Of a stretch of DNA of 64,000 nucleotides, positions 36,043-45,256 are shown piece by piece. Both the position numbers and the translations under genes were made by a program. This DNA comes from Bradyrhizobium sp. AZCC 1719 (lineage in GTDB: Bacteria > Pseudomonadota > Alphaproteobacteria > Rhizobiales > Xanthobacteraceae): contig NZ_JAZHRU010000001.1 in the NCBI RefSeq assembly GCF_036924525.1, forward strand, positions 3,377,001 to 3,441,000. The letters are read 5' to 3'. Numbering within the stretch: position 1 is the stretch's first letter; every line of letters starts with the position of its first letter. Below the pieces are notes generated by a model that did no database searches, was not told the DNA's origin, and saw nothing but the letters and a program-made list of their open reading frames with translations.

Positions 36043-38577
36043 TCATAGCCACAAAATCTTCTTGCGATATTCGAGATCCGTCAGCAGCGGTTGCGCCGGT
36101 CCTTGATGGAACACCGCGCCGCGTTCCAGTGCGAAGACGCGGTCGGCGAGCGCCAGCACCAGGTCGAGATTGTGCTCGACGATCACGATGGAGATGTGTT
36201 GCCGCAGTCGGTCGAACACCTTGAACAGTTCGAGGATCACGGCCGGTGCCAGCCCCTCGAAGGGCTCGTCGAGCAGCAGGAGTTTGACATTGCCGGACAT
36301 CGCGCGCGCCACCGCCACCATCTGCTGCTCGCCGCCGGAAAGATAATCCGCCGCGACGTCCATGCGTTCGCGCAAACGCGGGAAATAGTCGAGGATCTGC
36401 GCTTCGTCCCACACCACGCCGTTGCTGCCGTCGGTCTTGCGCGCGAGATGCCCGAGCGAGAGATTTTCCCGTACCGTCATCCCGGCGAACAGGCCGCGGC
36501 CCTGCGGCACATAGCCGATGCCGGCGCGCGCGATCTCGGGCGCGGGCAGGCGGGAGATGTTCATGCCGGCATACTCGATCGTACCCGACGACAGCGGCAC
36601 GAGGCCCGCGAGCGTCTTTAGGAGCGTCGACTTGCCGGCGCCGTTGCGGCCGAGCAGCGCAACGATTTCACCTTCGCGCACGTCGAGGGTGGCGTCGTGC
36701 AGGATATGGCTCTTGCCGTAAAACGTGTTGACGCGCTCGAAGCGCAGAATGGGGACTGTGCTGTCGCGGGCCTGCTCGCTCGCGATGTGCTCGACCTCGG
36801 GCACGCCAGTGCCGGTATAGATTTCCTGCACCTTGCGGTCGGCCCGCACGGCCTCTGGCGTCCCGGTCATCAGCACTTCGCCCTGGTTCATCACGGTGAC
36901 GGTGCGGGAGAAGCCGAGCACGCGATCGATGTCGTGCTCGACGATCAGGACCGGAATGTTGGCGGCGATGTTCTTGACGAGGTTCGAGACGCGCTCGCGC
37001 TCGGCGGCAGCCAGCCCGGCGAGCGGTTCATCCAGCAACAGCACCTGCGGTTTGGAGCCGAGCGCAATCCCGAGATCGACCAGCCGCTGCCCGCCATAGG
37101 ACAGTTCACCACCTTCGATAGTCTCGATGCCTTCGAGGCCAAGGAACTTGATCAGCTCCGCCGTCTCGGCGTGGATATCCCTGTAATGGTCGATGTCGCG
37201 CCACAGGTCGAAACGCCCCGGGCTCTGCGCCTGCAGCGACAGGCGGAGATTTTCGTAGATCGAAAGGCCCTTGAACAGGTTGGTGATCTGGAACGAGCGG
37301 GCCAGCCCCTGATGGCAGATCGCCTCCGACGGCACGCCCTGGATCTCGCGGCCGTTCAGCTTGATGGTGCCGCTGTCGGTCGGATAGAGGCCGGAGACCA
37401 GATTGAACAGCGTGGTTTTTCCCGCACCGTTCGGCCCGATCAAGGCGTGGATTTCGCCCGCGCCGACGGTGAGGCTCGCATCGGCCACCGCGCGGATGCC
37501 GCCAAAGCTCTTTGAGACGCCTTGCACGTCGAGCACGGTGCCCTCGAGCGCTCTCGGCCGCAGGAAAGCCGGCAAAGGCAGGCCTTGGTAGATTTTTCGC
37601 CTGCTCATGGCGGCGGACTCTTCCGGCGGTGGCCACCAGCGCTTTGCGAGTGTCGCCCAGATGCCGACGAGACCGCCCGGCGAGTACAGCACGAAGGCGA
37701 CGAAGACGAGACCGAACCAGAGCAGCCAGTTCGGCGTCCAGATTGAAAACAACTCGCGGAACAGGATGAAGAACAGCGCGCCGATCGCCGGCCCCAGCAT
37801 GCTGCGCATGCCGCCGATCACGACGATGGCGAGCAGTTCGCCTGAGAAGGGGACGGAGACGGCCTCGGCAGAGACCAGATAATTCTGGAAGCCGATCAGC
37901 CCGCCGGCAAAGCCGGTCACGACCGCCGAGATCACGAAGACGCCGAGCTTGTAGCGCTCGACCGGATAGCCCTGGAACGTGGCGCGCAACTGGTTCTCGC
38001 GGATCGCCATCAGCACATGGCCGAACGGCGAGCGCACCAGCCGCAGCAGGAGATAAAGCACGCCGAGGCAGAGCACGGAGACGACGATGTAGTAGTTGAG
38101 CGCGTTGTCGAGGCTGAACGGGCCAAGGCTGCCCCGCTTCAGGCCGCCGAGACCGTCCTCGCCGCCAGTTACCGCGGTCCAGCGAAAAGCGATGGTGTAG
38201 GTCAGCGCCGACAGCGCCAGCGTCAGCAGCGAGAAATAGACGCCGCGCCGGCGCAAAATGACGAACCCGACGAAGGTCGCGATGACGGCGACGACGATCG
38301 CCGCCAGCGCGAGCGGCAGGAAGATATCGTTGTTGAACCAGTTGCGCTGGATCAGTCCCGACGCATAGGCGCCGATGCCGAACCAGGCGCCGTGGCCGAA
38401 CGAGACCAGCCCGGTGTAGCCGATGCAGAGGTTGAGCCCCATCGCGGCAATGGCGAGCGCCACCACCATGGTGCCGGTGTTGAGTGACAGGCCGAGCAGA
38501 TGGAGGCCGAACGGCAGCACGATGACGGCGAGCGCGGCCAGCAGCAGCGGACGAAATTTGGCGGCAGGCATCATCAT
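36043..38577 (-). CDS. Fused branched-chain-amino-acid-type ABC transporter: LivM permease + LivG ATPase + LivF ATPase
   Basis: 844 residues carrying three usually separate subunits. Residues about 1-320 are a LivM-type permease with multiple hydrophobic helices (GYTGLVSFGHGAWFGIGAY). Residues about 324-600 are LivG-like, with Walker A GPNGAGKTT near 380, signature LSYGGQRL and Walker B LLLDEPLAGL. Residues about 610-844 are LivF-like, with Walker A GRNGAGKST near 642, QGRGLF, signature LSGGEQQM and LLLDEPFEGLAP. An internal Met at residue 324 could once have started the separate LivG. Its ATG overlaps the LivH stop codon by four bases (ATGA). Together with LivH and the binding protein it forms a whole importer. 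The substrate is not known. Confidence 0.93.
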   Translation of the reverse strand: MMMPAAKFRPLLLAALAVIVLPFGLHLLGLSLNTGTMVVALAIAAMGLNLCIGYTGLVSFGHGAWFGIGAYASGLIQRNWFNNDIFLPLALAAIVVAVIATFVGFVILRRRGVYFSLLTLALSALTYTIAFRWTAVTGGEDGLGGLKRGSLGPFSLDNALNYYIVVSVLCLGVLYLLLRLVRSPFGHVLMAIRENQLRATFQGYPVERYKLGVFVISAVVTGFAGGLIGFQNYLVSAEAVSVPFSGELLAIVVIGGMRSMLGPAIGALFFILFRELFSIWTPNWLLWFGLVFVAFVLYSPGGLVGIWATLAKRWWPPPEESAAMSRRKIYQGLPLPAFLRPRALEGTVLDVQGVSKSFGGIRAVADASLTVGAGEIHALIGPNGAGKTTLFNLVSGLYPTDSGTIKLNGREIQGVPSEAICHQGLARSFQITNLFKGLSIYENLRLSLQAQSPGRFDLWRDIDHYRDIHAETAELIKFLGLEGIETIEGGELSYGGQRLVDLGIALGSKPQVLLLDEPLAGLAAAERERVSNLVKNIAANIPVLIVEHDIDRVLGFSRTVTVMNQGEVLMTGTPEAVRADRKVQEIYTGTGVPEVEHIASEQARDSTVPILRFERVNTFYGKSHILHDATLDVREGEIVALLGRNGAGKSTLLKTLAGLVPLSSGTIEYAGMNISRLPAPEIARAGIGYVPQGRGLFAGMTVRENLSLGHLARKTDGSNGVVWDEAQILDYFPRLRERMDVAADYLSGGEQQMVAVARAMSGNVKLLLLDEPFEGLAPAVILELFKVFDRLRQHISIVIVEHNLDLVLALADRVFALERGAVFHQGPAQPLLTDLEYRKKILWL

Positions 38578-39449
38578 TCGAACTTCTCGATACGTTCGCC
38601 GAGCAGCCCGCGCGGCCGCACCATGAGCACCAGGAACATCAGCACATAGATCGAGGCTTCACCGGCGGCCGGTGCGAAGTGGATGGTGATGCCCCTGACG
38701 ACACCGACCAGAAGAGCGGATATCACCACGCCCCAAAAACTGCCGAGGCCGCCGATCACGACGACGACAAAGGCGACGGTGATGATCTCGGCGCCCATCG
38801 CTGGATGCACGATCGTGATCGGTGCAAAGAAGGCGCCGCCGAGCGCGGCCATGCCGACGCCCAGCATGACGATCGCGGTCATGTAGGGCTGCAGGCGAAT
38901 GCCGAGTGCGGCGACCATGTCCGGCCGCTGGATGCCGGCGCGCACCACGCGGCCGAACGACGTCTTATGCAGCAGCAGCCAGACACCGAGCAGGACTGCA
39001 GCGACGACGGCGAGGATGAGCAAGCGATAGCGCGAGAACAGGAAATCGCCGAGGAACACCGAGCCGCGAAGCGCCTGCGGGATCGCGGCCGATATCGGCG
39101 GCGCGCCCCAGATGATACGGATCGCCTGTTCGGTCACCATGGCGAGGGCGAACGTCACCAAAAGGCTCAGGATCGGATCGGCGTCGTAGAACCTTCGCAG
39201 GATGAAGCGCTCGAAGAGAATGCCGAGCAGCGCGACGGCGACCGGCGACAGCACCACCGCCGACCCGAAGCCGAGATATTTCGTGATCTCGACGGAAATG
39301 TAGGCGCCGAGCGCATAGAACGCGCCATGGGCGAGGTTGACGATGCCGCCGACGCTGAAGATCAGCGACAGCCCAAGCGCAATCAGGAGGTAATAGCCTC
39401 CGAGCACCAGGCCATTCACCACCTGTTCAAGCAGGAATCCAAACTGCAT
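38574..39449 (-). CDS. Branched-chain-amino-acid-type ABC transporter permease (LivH)
   Basis: 291 residues from the ATG at 39,449; an upstream in-frame extension is less convincing. MQFGFLLEQVVNGLVLGGYY and SLIFSVGGIVNLAHGAFYAL are the LivH N-terminal pattern, and ALGIRLQPYMTAIVMLG with VVIGGLGSFWG marks the later transmembrane core. It forms the channel with the LivM part of the fused protein encoded immediately downstream. The 229-base gap before it holds a palindromic repeat. Confidence 0.92.
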   Translation of the reverse strand: MQFGFLLEQVVNGLVLGGYYLLIALGLSLIFSVGGIVNLAHGAFYALGAYISVEITKYLGFGSAVVLSPVAVALLGILFERFILRRFYDADPILSLLVTFALAMVTEQAIRIIWGAPPISAAIPQALRGSVFLGDFLFSRYRLLILAVVAAVLLGVWLLLHKTSFGRVVRAGIQRPDMVAALGIRLQPYMTAIVMLGVGMAALGGAFFAPITIVHPAMGAEIITVAFVVVVIGGLGSFWGVVISALLVGVVRGITIHFAPAAGEASIYVLMFLVLMVRPRGLLGERIEKFE

Positions 39450-39552
39450 CTGCGATCCGCGACTCTTAAAACGCGCTTGAAAAAAAGACGGCGCCGTTAG
39501 CGCCAGCGTGTCCACCCGTATCGGGCTTCTACTGCGTCATAACTGATCAAAC

Positions 39553-39658
39553 CCCTCATCCTGAGGAGCCCGCTAGAAGCGGGCGTCTCGAAGGATGTAG
39601 GCCACAGGCGGGGCCTCATGGTTCGAGACGCCCGCTTCGCGCTCCTCACCATGAGGGT
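39553..39658. repeat. Dispersed palindromic repeat, copy 1 (CCTCATCCTGAGGAG family)
   Basis: A roughly 105-base imperfect palindrome. Outer arms are CCTCATCCTGAGGAG and CTCCTCACCATGAGG; inner arms contain GTCTCGAA and TTCGAGAC. A second copy is at 45,784-45,884 with the same arms and a different loop. It lies between the liv-type binding-protein gene and LivH, transcribed from right to left. I recall this family from Bradyrhizobium and Rhodopseudomonas genomes. REP-like control of mRNA stability is possible. Confidence 0.8.
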
Positions 39659-39678
39659 TTATGACGCCGGATCATGCT

Positions 39679-40923
39679 CTATGCCTTCATGTTGCAGGGA
39701 TTTTGCGTCTTCGTCGGGTAGATCGATTCAAGGTCGGCGCCCGCGGCCGGCACGGCCTCGCCGAGCACCAGCATGTCCCACTTGTCCTTCATCTCGCCCT
39801 TCGGCTTCACCGTGAACGGATAGGCTTCCTGGACGAGCTGATGGTCCCAGGATCGGAAATACGCCTTGCGCGACTTCATGATGTCGAACTGCGTCTGCTT
39901 CTCGAAATAGCCGATCAGTGCGTCGCTCTCGGTCGACTTGGTCTCGGTGATCGCCTGCGCGATCATTTTCAGTGTGATGTATTCGATCCAGGCATGGTTT
40001 TCAGGCGGCTTGCCGTATTTCTTGCTGAAGGCATCGACGAAGGCCTTGGACGCCGGATTGTCGAGCGTGTGGTACCAGACCGTGGGCCAGGTGCCGGAAA
40101 GATTGCCTTCGCCCATCGCCCAGGCGTCGCCGGTGTTGAGGTTGAAGCCGACGAGCGGGTAGGGGAAGCCGAACTCGGCATATTGCTTGACGAGATTGGT
40201 CACCTGGTTGCCGGCGAGGTTGCAGCAGACGACATCGGGCTTGGCCTGCCGCACCTTCAGGAGATACGGGCTGAAGTCGGTAACGTCTGTCGCGATCAGC
40301 TCGTCGCCGATCAGGGTAGCGTCGTTGGCGCTGAAGAAGGCCTTCGCCGCCTTCAAGAGGTCGTGGCCGAAAATGTAGTCCGCCGTCAGCGTAACGAACT
40401 TCTTGCCCTTCACCATGCCCTTCTGTTTGAGCGCGGTGCCGACGGCGTTGACCATCACCGTATTGGGAATGTCGCAATGGAAGGAGTAGCGGTTGCAATC
40501 CTTGCCGCGTAGCGCGTCCGAGCGCGCGCCGGTCGAGAAGAACACTTTCTTGTTGCGCTCGGCGACCTGCATGATGGTCAGCGACGAGGCGGATGAGATT
40601 TCGCCGAACAAGAGCACGGCGCCGTCCTGCTCGATCATGCGTTGCGCCTTGGTCGAGGCGGTGGCGGGATTGACCGAGTCTTCCGACATCAGGTCGATTG
40701 GCTTGCCCATGATGCCGCCGGACGCGTTGATCTCTTCCGCCGCCATCTTCACCCCTAACTGGGCGTAGCTGCCGATCGCGCCGAGGAAGCCGGTCAGCGG
40801 CACCAGATGGCCGATTTTTATTCGCGCGGCCTGTGCGTGAACGATGGCGGGAGATCCGATAGCGGATACGCCGGCAAAAGCGGCGCCGGCTTTCAACAAA
40901 GTACGTCGGCTGTAGCGGGTCAT
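39679..40923 (-). CDS. Branched-chain-amino-acid-type ABC transporter substrate-binding protein (LivK type)
   Basis: 414 residues from the ATG at 40,923, preceded by GGAGGAG. A twin-arginine signal (MTRYSRRTLLKAGAAF) leads to a cleavage region ending IVHAQA. The mature protein is a type 1 periplasmic fold: IKIGHLVPLTGFLGAIGSYA, AAEEINASGGIMGKPIDL, RMIEQDGAVLLFGEISS and DYIFGHDLLKAAKAFF. It would feed the liv-type membrane complex encoded downstream. The fused ABC proteins take amino acids, urea, aromatics or other small molecules, so the ligand is open. Confidence 0.9.
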   Translation of the reverse strand: MTRYSRRTLLKAGAAFAGVSAIGSPAIVHAQAARIKIGHLVPLTGFLGAIGSYAQLGVKMAAEEINASGGIMGKPIDLMSEDSVNPATASTKAQRMIEQDGAVLLFGEISSASSLTIMQVAERNKKVFFSTGARSDALRGKDCNRYSFHCDIPNTVMVNAVGTALKQKGMVKGKKFVTLTADYIFGHDLLKAAKAFFSANDATLIGDELIATDVTDFSPYLLKVRQAKPDVVCCNLAGNQVTNLVKQYAEFGFPYPLVGFNLNTGDAWAMGEGNLSGTWPTVWYHTLDNPASKAFVDAFSKKYGKPPENHAWIEYITLKMIAQAITETKSTESDALIGYFEKQTQFDIMKSRKAYFRSWDHQLVQEAYPFTVKPKGEMKDKWDMLVLGEAVPAAGADLESIYPTKTQNPCNMKA

Positions 40924-41100
40924 CACTGATCTCCTCCCCGAGAGTACGTCGCGACGTTCTCCCTCCGATTCCCGCTTATGCGACAATGTGAGAGACGTTC
41001 TTTTATTGTTGTAAGATATTTCCGGACGCAGTCGCTCCTGTCAACGCCAAATGCGTCGCAGCCGCGTTCTGCCGTGCGGAGAGGATTTAGATCAATCGGA

Positions 41101-41994
41101 TCAGGAGGATTTCGCCAGGCCCCGCGCGCCGAATTCGATCGACAGCCGGCTGGCGGCCGATTGCACCAGCTTGGCGCGGCTCTGCACCACCTGGTCGGTC
41201 ATGCGCCAGATCGGGCCGGAAATGCCGAGCGCGCCGATCACTTCGCCGGTGAAATGATACACCGGCACCGCAACGCAGCGGACTTCTGCGTTGTATTCGC
41301 CGTCGTCGAAGGCGATCGCGTTGCGGCGGATTTCGGCGATCTCGCGCATCAGCACGGCGGGATCGGTGATCGACTTTTTCGTCGAGGGTTTTAATTCGAC
41401 GCGTTCGAGAAAGCGCTTCAACTGGTCCGGGCGGAGCGAGGCCAGCATGATCTTGCCGAGCGCGGTGCAGTGCGCCGGCCGCACCACGCCGACGCGGTCG
41501 GCCAGTTGGAACGCGCCAGCCCCGCTGGTGCGGGCGATCACGACAACCGCGTCGCCCATGCGCACGGCAAAATGACCGCTCTCGCCGGTCTCTCGCGACA
41601 GCTCTTCCAGGATCGGCGTGGCCAGATTGACCATCTCGATTTCGTCGAGCGCGCTTGCCGCCAGCGCAAACAGCGGCCGGCCGACGCGGTAGCGCTTGGA
41701 ATCGCGCTCCTGGCGGAGATAGCCGAGCGAGACTAGCGTCTTGGCGAGGTGGAAGGTGGTGGAATTGTGCAGGCCCACCAGCTTGCTGAGATCAGCCAAT
41801 CCAATGCCTTCGCGGTGGCGCGCGACTTCTTCCAGGATCGAAAACGCGCGCCCGAGCGACTGCACGCCGCCGCGTGCACGCTCCTCGGCCTCGTCGTCGA
41901 TATTGGGCTCGCTCGATGGCATCAGCCTTGCGATCGAAACCTTGCGTGGGCCTGCAGGCTTGTCGCTCGTCTTCGGCTTGGTGCGCGGCTTCAC
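41101..41994 (-). CDS. IclR-family transcriptional regulator
   Basis: About 297 residues from a GTG at 41,994 with GGAG upstream; ATG starts at 42,087 or 42,234 in the same frame would run into the divergent promoter region. The winged helix-turn-helix reads VQSLGRAFSILEEVARHREG, IGLADLSKLVGLHNSTTFH and LAKTLVSLGYLRQE. The effector domain has the IclR signature ESGHFAVRMGDAVVV with CTALGKIMLAS, and ends GALGISGPIWRM. It is divergent from the ThDP-enzyme gene and adjacent to the liv-type operon, so it is the natural candidate regulator of both. Confidence 0.9.
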   Translation of the reverse strand: MKPRTKPKTSDKPAGPRKVSIARLMPSSEPNIDDEAEERARGGVQSLGRAFSILEEVARHREGIGLADLSKLVGLHNSTTFHLAKTLVSLGYLRQERDSKRYRVGRPLFALAASALDEIEMVNLATPILEELSRETGESGHFAVRMGDAVVVIARTSGAGAFQLADRVGVVRPAHCTALGKIMLASLRPDQLKRFLERVELKPSTKKSITDPAVLMREIAEIRRNAIAFDDGEYNAEVRCVAVPVYHFTGEVIGALGISGPIWRMTDQVVQSRAKLVQSAASRLSIEFGARGLAKSS

Positions 41995-42199
41995 AGAATC
42001 AGTTCTCCAGGTGGCGAGGCGAAGTCTAGCAGGCCGCCCTTGCCCTTCAATGGCATCCCCCGGTCGGAGGGGCGCAATCCGAACCATACCACAATAGCAA
42101 TTGACGTACAGTATTATGAGAAATAGGTTCGCGGGGCCGCCGACCGCGCGAGGGAAAGACGCGGAGGCAAATTCGTTGGGCTCAGGGAGAGAGTGGTCG

Positions 42200-43999
42200 A
42201 TGTCGCGTAACATGCTCAACGGCGCCCAGGTCATCGTCGACTATCTGATCCAGGAGAAGGTGCCGCAGGTGTTCGGCCTGTGCGGCCACGGCAACATCCA
42301 GTTCATCGACGCGCTGTATGAGCGTTCCCACGATATCCAGACGATCTCGGTGCATCACGAGAGCGTCGCCGGCTTCATGGCCGACGTTTACTACCGCGTC
42401 TCGGGCCGGCCGACGGCGACTTTCACTTCTTGCGGTCCGGGATCGGCGAACCTGCCGATCTCGCTCGCCAACGCCTTTCTCGATTCCGTGCCGTTCCTGG
42501 CTGTGACCGGCAACGTGCCGACCAGCCAGTTCAACCGCGGCGCCTTCCAGGAGATGTACCGGCATCATCAGGCTGATTTTCCGTCCACCGTGCGCACGAT
42601 CTGCAAGAAGGTGTTCCAGCCGACGCGTGGCGAAATGGTGCCGCTGGCGGTGCGGCAGGCCTGGAAGACCATGACGACGGGCCGCCCCGGTCCCGTGGTG
42701 CTCGACGTGCCCTTCGACGTGTTCATGGAGTCGGCGGCCGAGGAGGCGCCGAACGCGATCGAGTGGAATGCCAATATATCGAGCCGCTGCGGCGCCGATC
42801 CGGAGGGCGTGGTGAAAGCCGTCGACATGCTGCTCGGCGCCGAGCGGCCAACGATCATTGTCGGCCAGGGCGTGCGCTATGGCGGCGCGGCGGAGGAACT
42901 GCTGCGGCTCGCCGAGCGGCTGCAGATTCCGGTCGCGGCCTCGGCCAGCGGCCTCGGCGCGATCGACTGCAACCATCCGCTGGCGCTGGGGCTGGTCGCG
43001 CGCGCCGGGCACTACCAGGCCAACCATGCAACGCGTCAGGCCGACGTACTGCTGGCCATGGGGATGCGGTTCGACGACCGCACCTCGAGCTCATGGATCC
43101 CGGGCTATTCCTTCACCATTCCGCCGACGCGGCTGATCCATGTCGACATCGATCCCGAGGAGATCGGCCGCAACTATCCGGTCGCGCTCGGGCTGATGGC
43201 CGACGTGCGCACCTTCCTGCGGCAGGTTCACGCCGAGCTCGATCGCCGCGGCGATCTCTCGAAGAAGCTGGACGCGCGCAAGAAGTGGCTTTCGCAGATC
43301 GATGGCTATCGGAAAGAGTGGGACAAGTTCGTCGCCCCCGGATTTTCCGACGACACCACGCCGATCAATCCGCAGCGCGCCGCGCTCGAAATAGACAAGG
43401 CGCTGCCTGAGGATGCGATCCTCGTCAGCGACATCGGCGTGCATCACAACTGGCTGCTCGGCTTCTGCAAGCCGCGGCGGCCGGATTCGCTGATCGGCTC
43501 GATGGGGTTCGGCCCGATGGGCTTTGGCGTTGCCGGCGTGATGGGCGCGAAGTTTGCCGCACCCGATCGTCCCTGCGTGTCGGTGTGCGGCGACGGCGCG
43601 TTCTTCATGCACGCCAACGTGCTGGGCACGGCGGTGGAATACAATCTGCCCGTGGTCTGGGTGGTCTGGAACAACTACGCCTACGCCTCGATCCGCGGGC
43701 TGCAGCGCGGCTATCTCGGCGGCCGCGAGCTCGCGACCGATTTCCACGATCCCAACACCGGCGAGCGCTACAATCCCGATTTTGCCGCGATGGCGCGTTC
43801 CTGTGGCGTCGAGGGCGTGCGGGTCGATCGCGCCGGCGATCTCGGCGAGGCCATCCGCAAAGGCATCGCCGCCAACAAACCGTATCTGATCGACGTCGAT
43901 ATCGCCGCCGACATCAATCCGGTCGGTGCGGGTGTGTGGGAACTGCCCGGGCTTGGACAGAGCAAGGCCGGCATCGGCACGCGCTACCAGCCCGCCTGA
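42200..43999 (+). CDS. ThDP-dependent enzyme, acetolactate-synthase-large-subunit-like
   Basis: 599 residues from an ATG preceded by GGGAGAG. Three ThDP-enzyme domains are visible. The N-terminal pyrimidine-binding domain has GLCGHGNIQFIDAL and the activating Glu in HHESVAGFMADVYYR. The central domain contains GQGVRYGGAAEELLRLAE. The C-terminal pyrophosphate domain has GDGAFFMHANVLGTAVEYN, ending in the metal ligands before WNNYAYAS. This group covers acetolactate synthases, glyoxylate carboligases and 2-oxo acid decarboxylases. No small regulatory subunit is adjacent, which argues against valine biosynthesis and for a catabolic role with the SDR and cupin genes that follow (21- and 18-base gaps). 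Confidence 0.88.
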   Translation: MSRNMLNGAQVIVDYLIQEKVPQVFGLCGHGNIQFIDALYERSHDIQTISVHHESVAGFMADVYYRVSGRPTATFTSCGPGSANLPISLANAFLDSVPFLAVTGNVPTSQFNRGAFQEMYRHHQADFPSTVRTICKKVFQPTRGEMVPLAVRQAWKTMTTGRPGPVVLDVPFDVFMESAAEEAPNAIEWNANISSRCGADPEGVVKAVDMLLGAERPTIIVGQGVRYGGAAEELLRLAERLQIPVAASASGLGAIDCNHPLALGLVARAGHYQANHATRQADVLLAMGMRFDDRTSSSWIPGYSFTIPPTRLIHVDIDPEEIGRNYPVALGLMADVRTFLRQVHAELDRRGDLSKKLDARKKWLSQIDGYRKEWDKFVAPGFSDDTTPINPQRAALEIDKALPEDAILVSDIGVHHNWLLGFCKPRRPDSLIGSMGFGPMGFGVAGVMGAKFAAPDRPCVSVCGDGAFFMHANVLGTAVEYNLPVVWVVWNNYAYASIRGLQRGYLGGRELATDFHDPNTGERYNPDFAAMARSCGVEGVRVDRAGDLGEAIRKGIAANKPYLIDVDIAADINPVGAGVWELPGLGQSKAGIGTRYQPA

Positions 44000-44020
44000 T
44001 CTCACTTCGAGGAAAATCAC

Positions 44021-44725
44021 ATGCTGCTTGCAGGCAAGAAAGTCATCGTCGTCGGTGGTTCCTCGGGCATCGGTCTGGCGACCGCGGAGATGGCGAAGCG
44101 CGAGGGCGCCGACGTCATCATTGCGTCCCGCAATGTCGAAAAGCTCGACCAGGTGGCGGAGAAGCTGAACGCGATCGCGATTCCCGCCGACGTCACCAGC
44201 GATGATAGCGTGGCAAAGCTGTTCCGCCGTTGCGGCCCGATCGATCACGTCGTGGTTACGGCGGCGCAGCTTCGCACCGGCCCGTTCAAGACGGTGGCGA
44301 TGGAAGATGTGCGCGCCACCATGGAAGGCAAGTTTTGGGGCGCGTGGCGGGTCGCGCGCGAGGCCGAAATCCGCGCCGGCGGCTCGCTGACCCTGGTCTC
44401 GGGCTTTCTCAGTGTCCGTCCGCGGCCGAATTCGGCAGTCGTCAGCGCCGCCAACGGTGCGCTGGAATCACTGGCTCGGGCGCTCGCGCTGGAATTGGCG
44501 CCGGTGCGCGTCAATGCGGTCTCGCCGGGCGTGATCGACACCCCGATCCGCGCTGCCATGCCGGAAGAGGCGCGGCGCGACATGCTGGCGAAAACGGCGG
44601 CGGCGCTGCCGGTCGGCCGCGTCGGTGCGGCTGAGGACATCGCGCGGCAAATTCTGAGCTTCATGGCGAACGGTTTTGCGACGGGATCGATCGTCTATAT
44701 CGATGGCGGGGCGCTAGTGATCTGA
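44021..44725 (+). CDS. SDR-like protein with the catalytic Tyr and Lys replaced
   Basis: 234 residues. The Rossmann NAD(P) motif GGSSGIGLA is near residue 12 and NAVSPGVIDTP is the usual SDR C-terminal block. Where classical SDRs have Y-x-x-x-K, this protein reads SAVVSAANGALE, so the position of Tyr appears to be Val and that of Lys appears to be Asn; the preceding Ser in LVSGFLS is kept. A non-classical mechanism or a binding role is likely. I recall SDR subfamilies with this change, so it is not unique. It lies in an operon with the ThDP enzyme and the cupin. Confidence 0.85.
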   Translation: MLLAGKKVIVVGGSSGIGLATAEMAKREGADVIIASRNVEKLDQVAEKLNAIAIPADVTSDDSVAKLFRRCGPIDHVVVTAAQLRTGPFKTVAMEDVRATMEGKFWGAWRVAREAEIRAGGSLTLVSGFLSVRPRPNSAVVSAANGALESLARALALELAPVRVNAVSPGVIDTPIRAAMPEEARRDMLAKTAAALPVGRVGAAEDIARQILSFMANGFATGSIVYIDGGALVI

Positions 44726-44743
44726 CCGGCAAAGGAGGCAATC

Positions 44744-45127
44744 ATGGCTCCAGAAAACAACGGCGCCTTCATCCGCAACATCGCCGAAGTGCCGTGGCGC
44801 GAATTCCCCAATCACTTTGGCGGCGCGCTGTCAAAACCGCTGGTGATGCCGGAGACCGCGGGCTCCCGTCACATCGACTATCGCATCTCGATGTACCAGC
44901 CGATGGCCCATGTCGCGCGCCACAAGCACCTCGTGCAGGAGCAGATCTACCATGTGCTCGAAGGCGAGGGGCTGATGGAGATTGCCGGCAAGAACCATGT
45001 GGTGCGCAAGCACGACTTCATCTTCCTGCCGCCCGGAGTCGAACATGCGATCTCGAATTCCGGGCTGGTCGATCTGGTGTTCCTGGTGATCACCTCGCCG
45101 GTGACGGATGAGGAGAGGCCGGTGTGA
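44744..45127 (+). CDS. Cupin-domain protein
   Basis: 127 residues, one cupin barrel. AGGAGG lies 5 bases before the ATG. Metal ligands are visible in HVARHKHLVQEQIYHVLEGEG (His, His, Glu pattern, quoted in shorter overlap) and in LPPGVEHAISN (distal His). Small cupins include isomerases, dioxygenases and sensors. As the last gene of the ThDP-SDR-cupin operon it may act on the product of the earlier steps. Specific activity is unknown. Confidence 0.85.
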   Translation: MAPENNGAFIRNIAEVPWREFPNHFGGALSKPLVMPETAGSRHIDYRISMYQPMAHVARHKHLVQEQIYHVLEGEGLMEIAGKNHVVRKHDFIFLPPGVEHAISNSGLVDLVFLVITSPVTDEERPV

Positions 45128-45132
45128 GTATT

Positions 45133-45254
45133 CCGTGTCCCGGACGCGGCGCAGGGTGTAACGCTGCTCCGCAGAGCCGGGACCCACTCCCGCGGCGTAT
45201 GGACCCCGGATCAGCAGCGCACCACGCCGCAAGCGGCGCGCTGCGCAGCACCCG
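45133..45254. repeat. Palindromic intergenic repeat (CGTGTCCCGGACGCG type)
   Basis: The stretch from CGTGTCCCGGACGCGG through GCTGCTCCGCAGAGCCGGGA and on to TGGACCCCGGATCAGC resembles a Bradyrhizobium intergenic repeat I recall. Its 3' part folds well: GCAGCGC (45,214) pairs with GCGCTGC (45,238), and inside it GCCGC-AA-GCGGC. It follows the cupin gene and could act as its terminator. Confidence 0.45.
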
Positions 45255-45256
45255 AA

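Noticed and set aside
42093-42120. TTGACG near TATTAT as a sigma-70 promoter for the ThDP-enzyme gene
   Set aside because: The two boxes are only about 5 bases apart, so they cannot serve as a -35 and -10 pair; no convincing partner was found at 17 bases.
44021-44725. Reading the SDR-like gene as a classical active dehydrogenase
   Set aside because: The Y-x-x-x-K active site is absent at the expected place, so normal SDR chemistry should not be assumed.
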